From assembly GCA_018000295.1 (NCBI GenBank), contig JAGNKE010000024.1, forward strand, positions 1 to 39,345: a stretch of DNA of 39,345 nucleotides, in the 5' to 3' direction. The DNA is from Alphaproteobacteria bacterium. Its GTDB lineage: Bacteria > Pseudomonadota > Alphaproteobacteria > Micavibrionales > Micavibrionaceae. Position numbers and translations under genes: made by a program. The notes below the pieces were generated by a model. The model had not been told where the DNA came from, made no database searches, and saw only the letters and a program-made list of their open reading frames with translations. This document shows, in pieces, positions 28,504 to 36,936 of this stretch (positions are counted from its first letter, which is position 1; every line of letters starts with the position of its first letter).

Positions 28504-29772
28504 ATGATCGTCAGACGTCCAAATAAATCTCAATCCCGCCCCAACAACATATTCTCCCTCTTCCTTCTTGCGGGATTCGCGCTCCTCTTGCAAGGGTGCG
28601 GCGGCGGAATGCACGCCAACCAGCCCTATAAACAGGGCGGCGTCAACGCGGCGCATTCCGATCCGAACGCCATGGACGGCGGACTGGCCGGAGACAACCT
28701 GCCGCAGGTCAAGGTGGCCATTCTCCTGCCTTTGAGCGGCAAGAACGCCGCGCTGGGCGAGGCAATGCTGAAATCCTCTCAGATGGCTCTCTTCGACCTC
28801 GGCCACACCAATTTCGAAGTCATCCCCAAAGATACGGGTGAAACATACGATGGCGGACGCGCCGCCGCGACCGAAGCCGTTCAGGAGGGCGCCCAGATCA
28901 TCCTCGGTCCCGTTTTCGCCGACTCTGTGCGCGGCGCCCAGTCCGCGATTTCCGGCACGAACGTCAACATGGTCGCTTTCTCGACCGACTGGACATTGAC
29001 CAACCCGCAAACTTACCTCATCGGCTTCCTGCCCTTCGATCAGGTCCAACGCGTCGTGAGGTTCGCACAGGGCAACGGCGTGAAACGCTTCGGCGTCCTC
29101 GCCCCGGACGACAACTACGGCAACGCCGTGGTCAACGCCTACGAACAGACGGCGAAACAGACAGGCATCAGCGGCACACGGCTGGAAAGATTCTCCCCTC
29201 AAGCCGCCGACCTTTCCGTCCTCGTTCGCAATTTCAGCGATTACGACAAACGCCAGTCGATGAACAACAGCATGGGCGCCCCCTTCGACGCCGCGCTGAT
29301 CCCGGCAGGCGGTGGCCTCGCCCGCTCGATCGGTAGTTTCCTTAACCACTACCAGCTGCCACCCGCGCAGGTCCGCCGTTTGGGAACAGGCCTGCTGGAT
29401 GATAATAAACTCGCCCGCGACCCGGGTCTGGCCGGGGCATGGTTCGCCGCCCCGCCTCCGCAGATGCGCGCCGAGTTTGAAAACCGCTTCCACCGTTATT
29501 ACGGCACCACCCCGCCGCGCCTCGCCTCTCTGGCCTACGATGCAACGGCTCTGGCTGCCACCCTCTCGCGCATGAGCCTACAGAAGAACGGACAGGTGGA
29601 CTTCTCCCGCACGGCCCTGATGAATCCCAACGGCTTCTCCGGCGTGGACGGCATCTTCCGTTTCCGCAAGGACGGCATTGCCGAACGCGGTCTCGCCGTT
29701 CTCGAATACCGCAACGGCGAGATTGTTGAAATCGACCCCGCCCCTAAAACCTTCCTAGCCAAAACACAGTAA
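28504..29772 (+). CDS. LpoA-like penicillin-binding-protein activator lipoprotein
   Basis: A 422-residue lipoprotein (lipobox LLQGC, Cys at about 36) with a type I periplasmic-binding-protein fold: VKVAILLPLSGKNAALGEAMLKSSQMALFDL, then IILGPVFADSVRGAQSAISGTNVNMVAFSTD and GVKRFGVLAPDDNYGNAVVNAYEQ. The divergent rsmI-yraN neighbourhood matches lpoA of enterobacteria. This supports a role in activating a class A penicillin-binding protein rather than in amino-acid uptake. It lacks the N-terminal TPR domain of E. coli LpoA. Confidence 0.82.
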   Translation: MIVRRPNKSQSRPNNIFSLFLLAGFALLLQGCGGGMHANQPYKQGGVNAAHSDPNAMDGGLAGDNLPQVKVAILLPLSGKNAALGEAMLKSSQMALFDLGHTNFEVIPKDTGETYDGGRAAATEAVQEGAQIILGPVFADSVRGAQSAISGTNVNMVAFSTDWTLTNPQTYLIGFLPFDQVQRVVRFAQGNGVKRFGVLAPDDNYGNAVVNAYEQTAKQTGISGTRLERFSPQAADLSVLVRNFSDYDKRQSMNNSMGAPFDAALIPAGGGLARSIGSFLNHYQLPPAQVRRLGTGLLDDNKLARDPGLAGAWFAAPPPQMRAEFENRFHRYYGTTPPRLASLAYDATALAATLSRMSLQKNGQVDFSRTALMNPNGFSGVDGIFRFRKDGIAERGLAVLEYRNGEIVEIDPAPKTFLAKTQ

Positions 29773-29979
29773 GGCGCATGCATCTGAGTGCAAAAAAGAA
29801 AGCTTTTATAACAAGCTGTCTAAAGATTCTGCATTCCGGCCTCAGGAGTATGAAAATTTTTGATTCGCCTCTTGCGCCGCAGCGAAGAATCGGACAATGT
29901 AATCCTCTATACGCAACGATAAGTTTTCATTGTTAGGGCACATCTCCGGCAGTCCGGGGAGTTCTGTGTGGAGGAAAAA

Positions 29980-30567
29980 ATGGAAAGTTCTGGCACGGCG
30001 CGTAAGGGACGCCCCCGCAGCGAGAAATCGCGCAAGGCAATCCTGAACGCCACCAACAAGCTTCTTCTTCAGACCTCGGTTCAAGAGCTGAGCATCGAAT
30101 CCATTGCCAAGAAAGCGAAGGTTGGCAAGACCACGATCTACCGCTGGTGGCCCAACAAGACCGCCGTGGTCATGGACGCCCTTGCCAGCCAGCCGGGGAT
30201 GCAGACCCCCCTGCCGACCGCCAGCAGCCACGCCGAAGCCATCATCATGCAGCTCGACAAGCTCATCCGCCTGCTCGACAGCCAGAATGGCCAGACCATC
30301 GCCCAGCTCTTCAGCGAGGCGCAGGCCGACGCCGAATCCCAGAAAATCTTCAACGACAACCTGCTCGAACCCCTGATGGACGCCATCAAATACAGCTTGC
30401 ACGAAGGCCAGATAAGCGGCGAATTCCGCGACGATCTTGAGGAAAGCCTAGTGGTCGACCTCCTCTGCGGCCCGATCTTCTTCCGCCTCATGGCCCACCC
30501 GAGGGATCTGAACGACGATTTCCGCAACGCCTACCCCCGCGAGGCGATTCAGTACATCCTGCGCTGA
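29980..30567 (+). CDS. TetR/AcrR-family transcriptional regulator
   Basis: A 195-residue repressor-type regulator. The N-terminal helix-turn-helix domain reads RSEKSRKAILNATNKLLLQTSVQELSIESIAKKAKVGKTTIYRWWPNKTAVVMDAL (about 14-70). The C-terminal domain (FFRLMAHPRDLNDDFRNAYPREAIQYILR) resembles TetR_C_11 types. The start is ATG 29980, which has GGAGG directly upstream; the GTG at 29968 is less likely. No adjacent pump or enzyme gene identifies its target. A GC-rich imperfect repeat lies just upstream (about 29942-29962). Confidence 0.92.
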   Translation: MESSGTARKGRPRSEKSRKAILNATNKLLLQTSVQELSIESIAKKAKVGKTTIYRWWPNKTAVVMDALASQPGMQTPLPTASSHAEAIIMQLDKLIRLLDSQNGQTIAQLFSEAQADAESQKIFNDNLLEPLMDAIKYSLHEGQISGEFRDDLEESLVVDLLCGPIFFRLMAHPRDLNDDFRNAYPREAIQYILR

Positions 30568-30675
30568 TTTCAGTCGGCAAGTTATTGTAAAACAAGATGA
30601 AATCCTGATGGCTCTGTCAAAGCCCAACAGGTTTGCATTTCCTAGGGCTCCCTGCTAAAATTATGAAAAAATGAA

Positions 30676-30696
30676 TGGCGGCAAGTCGGCCCGCCA
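30676..30696 (+). promoter_or_regulatory. Leader hairpin before the unknown 455-residue gene
   Basis: TGGCGG and CCGCCA form a 6-bp GC-rich stem around a 9-base loop. It lies about 85 bases upstream of the start at 30780 and 109 bases past the TetR stop. No U-run follows. It may be an mRNA leader structure or a weak terminator of the TetR gene. Confidence 0.3.
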
Positions 30697-30779
30697 GGGT
30701 GTGAGATATGGGAAGCTCCTTGAACAATAATGACAAAACCCATCCGCCATGCGCGGATCGTTCGGCATAGGATGAGGAT

Positions 30780-32147
30780 ATGCCCGATACACAGCAGCCG
30801 GAAACCGCGCAAACACAACCCGAAACCGCAAGAGCCGGAAGCTTCAGGAAAATTCTGGACGATATGCGGGCTGCCCGGACCTCATTTCAGCAGGGGAATC
30901 TGGGGGAACAGCAATATATCCGCCGCATCGTACAGCTCGAAAAATCTTTGGATCAGAAGCTCAAGAACCGTTTTAATGACAGCTCCGGCATAGAGGAAGC
31001 GGCAGGAGAACCGGACAGAGGCAGGCAAAGACCGATCCTTCGCACCCTAAGCGCCGAGGAAGAGATCATCAAGACGCTTCAGGGAAAATCCGACGCCCCG
31101 ACAGGGTTCTATGAACCCGAGAACGAAACAACTTCACGCAACGAACTTCTCACTCGCCTGATTGCCAACAACCCCCATCTGGGCAAGATGACTCTGGCGG
31201 ATGCCGTTGAGGTTGTCCAAAAAACCAGAGACGGCGAAACAGCTGACTGGAAATACGCAGACACAGAACCCCGCATCGTTATGGCCACCGCCTTGACCAT
31301 GCTGAACATCAACCGCGAGCGCCTGCGAACCGAACACCCGCAAATGTACCGGGATTTGGAAGGCTCCTCGCCTGAATATATGAACGAACTCGTTTCGGAA
31401 CGGATTCTTGGAGAAGTCGAGCAGGACGAGGAGTTCGTCGCCTGGGAGGGCGAAAAACGCGACACCGTCATAAAGGCGATCCGGGCAGACAAGGATCTGA
31501 TGGCCGATATGGCACGCCTGCGGCCCCTTCTTGATTCGACGAGTGAAAGGGATCTCCTCGCCCAGCACGCCTTGCGCGACTCCATGACCCAGAGAATGGG
31601 CGCAATCTATGCCCGGGTTTACGATACGCCGGAATTGGCGCGGGGCGGAAACATCCACTCTACCTATGCCACAATCGACCAGATGCTGGAAAACGACATC
31701 ATCGGTCAGGCGGGCGGCGTCATCGGTGTAAAGAATGAGGATTATGTCTTTATTCGCACAACCCTTTACCCGGAATTGATGCTCCGCAATCCTCACGACA
31801 CCCCGCAGGAAATCGTAGAAAGCTACCTGAACGTGGTAAACGAGGAAATGCGTCACGCCGTTGATAACATATACGGCGATAGACTGGTCAACGGCCAGTT
31901 GGACCGCGCCCACCCCGCTTTCCGCCATACCAACCTGATCGTCCTCAATAATTTTAATTACATCCCCGATGGTGACGCATACCGCACACAATATCTCGAA
32001 CGCACCGCCAAGGAAGCGGCCGCCGAAATCTCCGCCGTCATCGCCGGAGAAATCTATCCCCAGCCCGCCCCGCCAACTTCGCCGCCCGCCGGACAAACAA
32101 TAGAGCTTCAGGGAATGACGATAACCGGCAACGCCAGGCCGAAATAA
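30780..32147 (+). CDS. Unrecognised 455-residue protein
   Basis: I do not recognise a family. There is no signal peptide or membrane segment, so it is probably cytoplasmic. The first 60 residues contain a likely coiled segment (SFRKILDDMRAARTSFQQGNLGEQQYIRRIVQLEKSL). The middle is acidic and helical with repeated E/D-R patterns. The region around 310-430 looks like a compact domain (LDRAHPAFRHTNLIVLNNFNYIPDGDAYRTQYLERTAKEAAAEISAVIAGEIYP). The end is Pro-rich and finishes TIELQGMTITGNARPK. Start ATG 30780 has GAGG about 6 bases upstream. Codon use looks like its neighbours, so it seems to be a genuine gene. Confidence 0.78.
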   Translation: MPDTQQPETAQTQPETARAGSFRKILDDMRAARTSFQQGNLGEQQYIRRIVQLEKSLDQKLKNRFNDSSGIEEAAGEPDRGRQRPILRTLSAEEEIIKTLQGKSDAPTGFYEPENETTSRNELLTRLIANNPHLGKMTLADAVEVVQKTRDGETADWKYADTEPRIVMATALTMLNINRERLRTEHPQMYRDLEGSSPEYMNELVSERILGEVEQDEEFVAWEGEKRDTVIKAIRADKDLMADMARLRPLLDSTSERDLLAQHALRDSMTQRMGAIYARVYDTPELARGGNIHSTYATIDQMLENDIIGQAGGVIGVKNEDYVFIRTTLYPELMLRNPHDTPQEIVESYLNVVNEEMRHAVDNIYGDRLVNGQLDRAHPAFRHTNLIVLNNFNYIPDGDAYRTQYLERTAKEAAAEISAVIAGEIYPQPAPPTSPPAGQTIELQGMTITGNARPK

Positions 32148-32212
32148 GCCGCCCAGCCCTCAGACCCCCGCCTGATTGCATTTTCCCTCCCCATGCCTTA
32201 TAAAATTGCTGC

Positions 32213-33148
32213 ATGACGGAAAACTTATATAAAATCGCCGCTCTTTACCGCTTCGTGCCCGTCACGGACATCACGACCCTGCGTGCTGAAATCCAGGCCT
32301 TAGGCGAACAATGTGAAGGGATGTGCGGCACGCTCCTCCTCGCGCCCGAAGGCATAAACGGCACCATCGGCGCGAAACCCGAAGCGCTCGACCGCATGGT
32401 TTTCTTTCTCGATGAAAAACTCGGCATCCTTAAGGGCGAGGTTAAATATTCCTCCTCCCTTGGCGCCCCCTTCAACCGCTTCAAGATCCGCCCGAAAAAG
32501 GAAATCATTACCTTTAAACGCCCCGAGGCCGACCCGAACAGGCAGGTCGGCGAATACGTAAGCGCGCAGGACTGGAACACCCTGATCTCAGACCCCGAAG
32601 TCGTGGTCCTCGACACCCGCAACGATTATGAAACGAAGGTCGGCATTTTCAAAAACGCCATCGACCCAGACATCGAAGTTTTTACCCAATTCCCCGACTG
32701 GGTCGAAAAAAACCTCGACCCGAAAAAGCATAAAAAAATCGCCATGTTCTGCACCGGCGGCATCCGCTGCGAAAAGGCCAGCGCCTATATGCTCGCCCAC
32801 GGCTTCGAGAACGTCTACCATCTCAAGGGCGGCATCCTCAAATACCTCGAAACCGTTCCGGCAGAACAAAGCCTGTGGGAGGGCGAATGTTTCGTCTTCG
32901 ACAAGCGTGTCTCCGTCGTCCATGGCCTCGATCAAGGCGGCTGGGATGTTTGCCACGGCTGCCGCGAACCGCTCACCGCGCAGGATAAGGAAAACAAATC
33001 TTACGAAAAGGGCGTCTCCTGCCCCCACTGCATCACGAAACTGACCGAGGACCGCGCCAGAAGCCTGCGCGAACGCCAGAGCTATTACAATTCACGCTTT
33101 CACGGAGAACGGAACGGAGAACAGCAAGATCATGGAGAGAGTCACTAA
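32213..33148 (+). CDS. trhO: tRNA uridine(34) hydroxylase TrhO (YceA, rhodanese domain)
   Basis: A 311-residue enzyme that hydroxylates uridine 34 of certain tRNAs using oxygen. It has an N-terminal ferredoxin-like domain (LLLAPEGINGTI at 41-52) and a rhodanese domain with VVVLDTRNDYETKVGIFKNAIDP and the catalytic loop CTGGIRCEKAS (Cys180, Cys186). The C-terminal zinc-like CxxC pairs (CHGC, CPHC) sit near residues 249-285. Its 3' end overlaps the acylphosphatase start by 17 bases. Confidence 0.94.
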   Translation: MTENLYKIAALYRFVPVTDITTLRAEIQALGEQCEGMCGTLLLAPEGINGTIGAKPEALDRMVFFLDEKLGILKGEVKYSSSLGAPFNRFKIRPKKEIITFKRPEADPNRQVGEYVSAQDWNTLISDPEVVVLDTRNDYETKVGIFKNAIDPDIEVFTQFPDWVEKNLDPKKHKKIAMFCTGGIRCEKASAYMLAHGFENVYHLKGGILKYLETVPAEQSLWEGECFVFDKRVSVVHGLDQGGWDVCHGCREPLTAQDKENKSYEKGVSCPHCITKLTEDRARSLRERQSYYNSRFHGERNGEQQDHGESH

Positions 33149-33413
33149 ACGGCTTAAAATTTTTGGCCGCGTTCAGGGCGTCGGCTACCGCGCATGGATG
33201 GTTCAAACGGCCACGGAAATGGACCTGACCGGATGGGTCAGAAACCGCGAAGACGGCAGCGTCGAGGCAGTCGTCACCGGCGATGACGAGGCGGTCCGCA
33301 AACTGATTGCAAGCTGCTACGATGGACCGAAAACCTCGAAGGTGGAAACCATCAGCGTCTCCGACGGTCTCGACGAACTGCTCACCGTTTTCGAGCAGCG
33401 CGAGAACGCCTGA
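33132..33413 (+). CDS. acyP: Acylphosphatase
   Basis: A 93-residue cytoplasmic enzyme that hydrolyses the carboxyl-phosphate bond of acylphosphates. The active-site Arg20 is in GRVQGVGYRAWM and Asn38 in GWVRNREDGSVEAVVTG, both in the expected spacing. It overlaps trhO, so the two are co-transcribed. Its TGA stop touches the stop of the convergent gene, forming TGATCA. Confidence 0.95.
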   Translation: MERVTKRLKIFGRVQGVGYRAWMVQTATEMDLTGWVRNREDGSVEAVVTGDDEAVRKLIASCYDGPKTSKVETISVSDGLDELLTVFEQRENA

Positions 33414-34091
33414 TCACGGCTTCACCGGAGCCTCAGGCGTCTCTCCAAACGAATAATCCGGCACCATATCCCCATCAAGGTCAATATCCCCGTTCGGAAA
33501 CACGACATAGCCGAAATCATCCTCGTACCCTTCGGGCTTGGCCGCATCTTCGGGCTTAACATCACCGGAAGGGGGCTCAGATGGCTTTTTGTGAAACCCG
33601 TCTTTCCACGGCTGGCCGTGAGCGGGGGGCGGAGGCCCAAACCCCGGCCCCATCGGCTTATACATGAGCTTCCCGTACCCCTGAATAAACCGCACGAATT
33701 TGTCGGCGAACTTCACCCGGTCCTCCTGCGGAAGTTGCTCTGAAACGCTCTTGAACATATCCAGACGCTGAGCAGTCATTTTCCCCAGCGTCGTTTTCAT
33801 CTTCCGGGCCGCCGTATCGAACGCCTGAGTATCAAACGTCTCGGCGCTCACAGCATCCATCAGGTCCGACTTCACTCCGCGCATTTCCTCAATCAGGGGC
33901 AGCAGAGCCGGGCGCTCCTCCTCAAAAGCCTTACGGATCAGTGCCGCAGAATCCGCTGAAAGATTCTCAGCGGACGGCAAAGCAGGCGGCGGCCCGCCCC
34001 AACGTTTTGCGGAATGCCCGATCACAAGTCCGGCCAGCAACAGGTTCGCAAGAACCGACAGGGTAAACACGACTTTCATTTTCTTGCTCAT
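33414..34091 (-). CDS. Periplasmic metal-sensor-like protein (CnrX/Spy type)
   Basis: A 225-residue protein anchored by one N-terminal membrane segment (about 5-25). The periplasmic helical domain has the heavy-metal-resistance pattern seen in CnrX- and Spy-like proteins: IRKAFEEERPALLPLIEEMRGVKSDLMDAVSAETFDTQAFDTAARKMKTTLGKMTAQRLDMFKSVSEQLPQEDRVKF. After a Pro/Gly/His/Lys-rich linker the C-terminus carries an EF-hand-like loop (DIDLDGDMVPDY). It overlaps the one-TM gene by 4 bases, so it belongs to the sigma operon and probably senses metal or envelope stress. Confidence 0.8.
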   Translation of the reverse strand: MSKKMKVVFTLSVLANLLLAGLVIGHSAKRWGGPPPALPSAENLSADSAALIRKAFEEERPALLPLIEEMRGVKSDLMDAVSAETFDTQAFDTAARKMKTTLGKMTAQRLDMFKSVSEQLPQEDRVKFADKFVRFIQGYGKLMYKPMGPGFGPPPPAHGQPWKDGFHKKPSEPPSGDVKPEDAAKPEGYEDDFGYVVFPNGDIDLDGDMVPDYSFGETPEAPVKP

Positions 34092-34426
34092 AAAAACGCC
34101 TCCAGATCCGATCCGTCGGACACGACAAGGTCAAACGAAGGCTGGTCCGGCTCACTCTCCGCAACGCCGGTATCAAGCGCCGTTCCGGCAAAAATCCCGA
34201 GCAGCAGAACAACGCTCATGACCAGCGCGGGCTGCGGCAGCGCAAACCCGTCCCAGAAATCCGCCCACCAGCCTTTAAAACTGAAGGAAGACTCTTGTAC
34301 CGCAGCACGACGTCCCGCCTGCGTGTGCTTCATCGCCTCCGCCAAAATCCGGTCCGGCAGATGGCTCCGCATCTCCGGCATAGATCGCTGTGTCAGTAGT
34401 GCTTCGAGTTCCATTTCTTCACCCAT
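34088..34426 (-). CDS. One-TM protein, probable anti-sigma factor
   Basis: A 112-residue protein with a charged cytoplasmic N-terminus (about 1-65), a single membrane segment (LVMSVVLLLGIFAGTAL at about 69-85) and a short acidic periplasmic tail. It lacks the zinc-binding HxxxCxxC of ZAS anti-sigma factors. Its start overlaps the sigma-gene stop by 8 bases (ATGGGTGA) and it precedes the metal-sensor gene, the arrangement of CnrY. The anti-sigma role is inferred from position and topology. Confidence 0.68.
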   Translation of the reverse strand: MGEEMELEALLTQRSMPEMRSHLPDRILAEAMKHTQAGRRAAVQESSFSFKGWWADFWDGFALPQPALVMSVVLLLGIFAGTALDTGVAESEPDQPSFDLVVSDGSDLEAFL

Positions 34427-35003
34427 AGCGTTTATCCTTGATCTCGTATCCGTAGCGGGCCATCTCGTCCCTTAAAGTCGTCTTGGCCCGCATCAGCAGG
34501 GATTCCAGAGCCTTCACACCAACACCCAGAATATCCGCCGCCTCCTTGTTGCTCAGCCCCTCGTAAAAACATAAATTCAACGCCGCCTTCTGCCGTTCGG
34601 GAAGCGCCTGGATCGCCCGTTCCAGATCGGCCTGCAGCGTCCCCTCCTCCAACTGCTCCAGTGCATCGGGACGACTATCGCTCAAAGTCTCCGGCACTTC
34701 CGCCTGCGGCTTTCGCTTCCGCAGATGATCCAGCGCCTGATTGGTCACCACCCGGTAAAACCAGGTCGAGAACTTCGCCCCGTTGGCCGGATCCCAGCCA
34801 TGCGGGTTTTTCCAGAGTTTGATAAAGGCATCCTGCACGATATCCTCCGCCTCCTGTTGTTGCCCGCACATCCTGTAGGCCGCCGCGTAAAACATCCGCG
34901 AATGTCGGCCCACAAGCTGCGCGAAGGCCTTATGGTCGCCCTCGCGGACACGCACCATAAGGCTCTCGTCGCTGTCATTTACATCGTCAGGCTTGATCGC
35001 CAT
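34419..35003 (-). CDS. ECF-type RNA polymerase sigma factor
   Basis: A 194-residue sigma-70 family factor with only regions 2 and 4. Region 2 is visible in FAQLVGRHSRMFYAAAYRMCGQQQEAEDIVQDAFIKLWKNPHGWDP with WFYRVVTNQALDHLRKRK. Region 4 is ALPERQKAALNLCFYEGLSNKEAADILGVGVKALESLLMRAKTTLRDEM. I chose ATG 35003 (MAIKPDDVND), with AGGAC about 10 bases upstream, over the longer frame to 35156 that enters the EF-hand gene. It should direct RNA polymerase to a metal- or envelope-stress regulon. Confidence 0.95.
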   Translation of the reverse strand: MAIKPDDVNDSDESLMVRVREGDHKAFAQLVGRHSRMFYAAAYRMCGQQQEAEDIVQDAFIKLWKNPHGWDPANGAKFSTWFYRVVTNQALDHLRKRKPQAEVPETLSDSRPDALEQLEEGTLQADLERAIQALPERQKAALNLCFYEGLSNKEAADILGVGVKALESLLMRAKTTLRDEMARYGYEIKDKRYG

Positions 35004-35043
35004 AAGTGCGTTGTCCTGATGTCCCCCCCGGAATGCGCCCAAA

Positions 35044-35424
35044 TTACTGGGCAGCACCTCCCTCACCCGGAGCTTCGGCAGGAGGAGCGGTCCCGGCAGG
35101 CGGAGCGTCGTCACCCTTTTCCTTGCGGTCGTGCCATTTCTTACGCATGGCCTCACCGTGCGCCTTGGCTTCGTCCTTCGTCACCTTGCCGTCACCGTCG
35201 GCATCCATTTCCTTGAACCATTCGTCGCTGGCTTTATTGTGTTCGTCCTGGGAGATCGCGCCATCGCCGTCGATATCCTTCTTGTCGAACATTTTTTCCA
35301 TTCTTTTCTCATGGCGCTCACCCTTGTGATGCCCCGGCCCGTCGCCGCCTTCGCCCCTCTCGGCAAAAGCGCCGCCTGCGGACAAAACCAGCGCTGCCGC
35401 GCTTAACATAAGTAACTTTTTCAT
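35044..35424 (-). CDS. Periplasmic EF-hand protein
   Basis: A 126-residue secreted protein with a signal peptide (about 1-21, cut near AFA) and two canonical calcium loops: DIDGDGAISQDE (50-61 region) and DADGDGKVTKDE (74-85). Between and around them are His/Lys/Glu-rich segments, and the tail is Pro/Ala/Gly-rich. The start is ATG 35424 with AGGA about 10 bases upstream. It is the first gene of the run with the ECF sigma gene (gap 40 bases). Confidence 0.9.
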   Translation of the reverse strand: MKKLLMLSAAALVLSAGGAFAERGEGGDGPGHHKGERHEKRMEKMFDKKDIDGDGAISQDEHNKASDEWFKEMDADGDGKVTKDEAKAHGEAMRKKWHDRKEKGDDAPPAGTAPPAEAPGEGGAAQ

Positions 35425-35562
35425 GGATTGAATCCTCTCGTTTGAAACACTGTTAACAATCTTACGCAAACTCCCCGAAAACCCTTCGCGGGCCGGGTAA
35501 AAGAACCGCACCAGAATACAGGGGGTAAAAAAGAAAGCAAAGCCTTAAAATTGAAGGATTTT
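35425..35562 (-). promoter_or_regulatory. Upstream region of the EF-hand/sigma operon
   Basis: The 138-base spacer between the AMIN-gene stop and the EF-hand start should carry the operon promoter. A GTTAACA element lies near 35450 (minus strand). A GC-rich stretch at about 35477-35500 (CCCGAAAACCCTTCGCGGG) can form a hairpin with CCCG/CGGG ends. I see no convincing ECF -35/-10 pair. Confidence 0.3.
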
Positions 35563-36846
35563 TTAACCGTTTTTCAGGTCGATGACGATCCGGGTGACGC
35601 CCGCCTGATTGGTTCCGAACGAAACCGCCTGTAAAAGCTTGGTATCTTTCTTGAGATTCAGGATCAGGCGTGTAGCCCCCCCGCCGATGATCTCCGTAGT
35701 AAATCCACTGACGATCGACAGGGTATGAAGTTCCACCTGATCACCCGCCGACCACCCGGCATTCTCCAGATCGACCAGCAAGGCCTTGCGCCCGTTATCG
35801 AGTTTAGCCTCAAAACGCGCATCGCCCTTGATATCCAGAACCACCCGCGTTTTTCCCTCATGCTCCGCGCTGCGGATTTTGATGACGTCTCCCCGCCCCT
35901 CCGTGGCTTGAACGGACTCCTTCGTTTTCATCGGCGTCAGGTTCACCGCCATGAACGACGTCTTCGGCCGCGGCGGCGGCACGGGCGCGGAAGTTTCCGC
36001 AGTAGCAGAATTCTTCACCGGCACAGGAGGCTTGCGGGGGGGGACAATAGAAGGCGGGATAGCAGAATCGGAAAGCCCGGCTGCAGGCTCAATCGCCGCC
36101 AGATCTTCCATACGAAGGGTCTCAGGCGCCGCCGCGGCAATGTCCGGCTTACGCTCAGGAAGAAGCGCCGGAGCGGACAGCGCCGCCAGAAGCATCTCGC
36201 CTCCGCCATGGCGCGGCGGCTTGCGTCCGGGAACAACCACACCAGTATCCGCAAACGCCGTCTCGAAACTCTCCGGCGCCGCAGAAAAATCTTCAGGAAC
36301 ATCCTCTCGCTCGTCAAACGTAATCACGCTCTCGGTAATCCGTTCGGGCACACGCTCCGGCACCGTAACCGCGGAGGCCAGTTTCGTCTCCTTCATATCG
36401 CCCTTCTGGATTTTCAGGACGCGGAATTTATTGTCCTTCTCCGGGGAAATATCCGGGTCGAAATGCGGTGTCAAAGACGCCACCTTTGTTTTCCGGTTCG
36501 TATCGACGTGTTTGCGCGCCTTCAGATGTTCAGCCGCGGGATCATAGGCATCCGCCGTCTGCTCAACCATATTCATATTGCCCTCGGCCTCCAGCAACTC
36601 CTCGGGATCGATCTCGCCCTCTGAATTCCCCCCGCGCCCCTCAAGGATCGAGGCCACCTCATCCAGAACGCTGGACGGCGGCGGCTTGGCGGCATAGTTT
36701 CCGGAGGGGGAATCCGTGGATTCTCCGGCCTTCAGATAAGGCGACAGACTGGTCGTCTGGCAAGCGCAGAGCAAAAAACAACAGGCGAAAAGCCCCAACG
36801 ACAAAGGCCGCGCCCATGAGAATCGAACGATCGTCTCTACGCACAT
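35563..36846 (-). CDS. AMIN-domain lipoprotein
   Basis: A 427-residue envelope protein with a hydrophobic signal (about 13-28) ending in the lipobox LCAC. A long low-complexity Pro/Ala/Glu-rich linker (about 40-305) carries repeated VPGRKPP/LPERKP-type proline motifs. A C-terminal AMIN domain follows (VIKIRSAEHEGKTRVVLDIKGDARFEAKLDNGRKALLVDLENAGW and onward). AMIN domains bind peptidoglycan and localise amidases and secretins. No catalytic domain follows. Start ATG 36846 has no clear ribosome binding site. Confidence 0.82.
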   Translation of the reverse strand: MCVETIVRFSWARPLSLGLFACCFLLCACQTTSLSPYLKAGESTDSPSGNYAAKPPPSSVLDEVASILEGRGGNSEGEIDPEELLEAEGNMNMVEQTADAYDPAAEHLKARKHVDTNRKTKVASLTPHFDPDISPEKDNKFRVLKIQKGDMKETKLASAVTVPERVPERITESVITFDEREDVPEDFSAAPESFETAFADTGVVVPGRKPPRHGGGEMLLAALSAPALLPERKPDIAAAAPETLRMEDLAAIEPAAGLSDSAIPPSIVPPRKPPVPVKNSATAETSAPVPPPRPKTSFMAVNLTPMKTKESVQATEGRGDVIKIRSAEHEGKTRVVLDIKGDARFEAKLDNGRKALLVDLENAGWSAGDQVELHTLSIVSGFTTEIIGGGATRLILNLKKDTKLLQAVSFGTNQAGVTRIVIDLKNG

Positions 36847-36927
36847 AACAAATATACTCAGGTCAAGGGGTTAACGGTAGGAGACACGCAGGAGCCGGTC
36901 AACCGGACAGCGGCCGATGGGGAAACT

Positions 36928-36936
36928 TTATCCACA
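36928..36936 (+). promoter_or_regulatory. Perfect DnaA-box sequence
   Basis: TTATCCACA, the consensus DnaA binding 9-mer, occurs in the divergent spacer between the AMIN gene and the membrane-protein gene. Single boxes occur by chance and in gene control. No cluster of boxes or AT-rich unwinding region is seen here, so I do not call an origin. A CCGGTCAACCGG palindrome lies about 30 bases before it. Confidence 0.45.

Noticed and set aside
28495..29493. Minus-strand open frame of 332 codons
   Set aside because: It is antisense to the LpoA-like lipoprotein, which has a lipobox and a periplasmic-binding fold; the shadow has no recognisable features.
36928..36936. Replication origin
   Set aside because: Only one perfect DnaA box, no box cluster, no AT-rich unwinding element, and no dnaA, parA or hemE-type neighbours.
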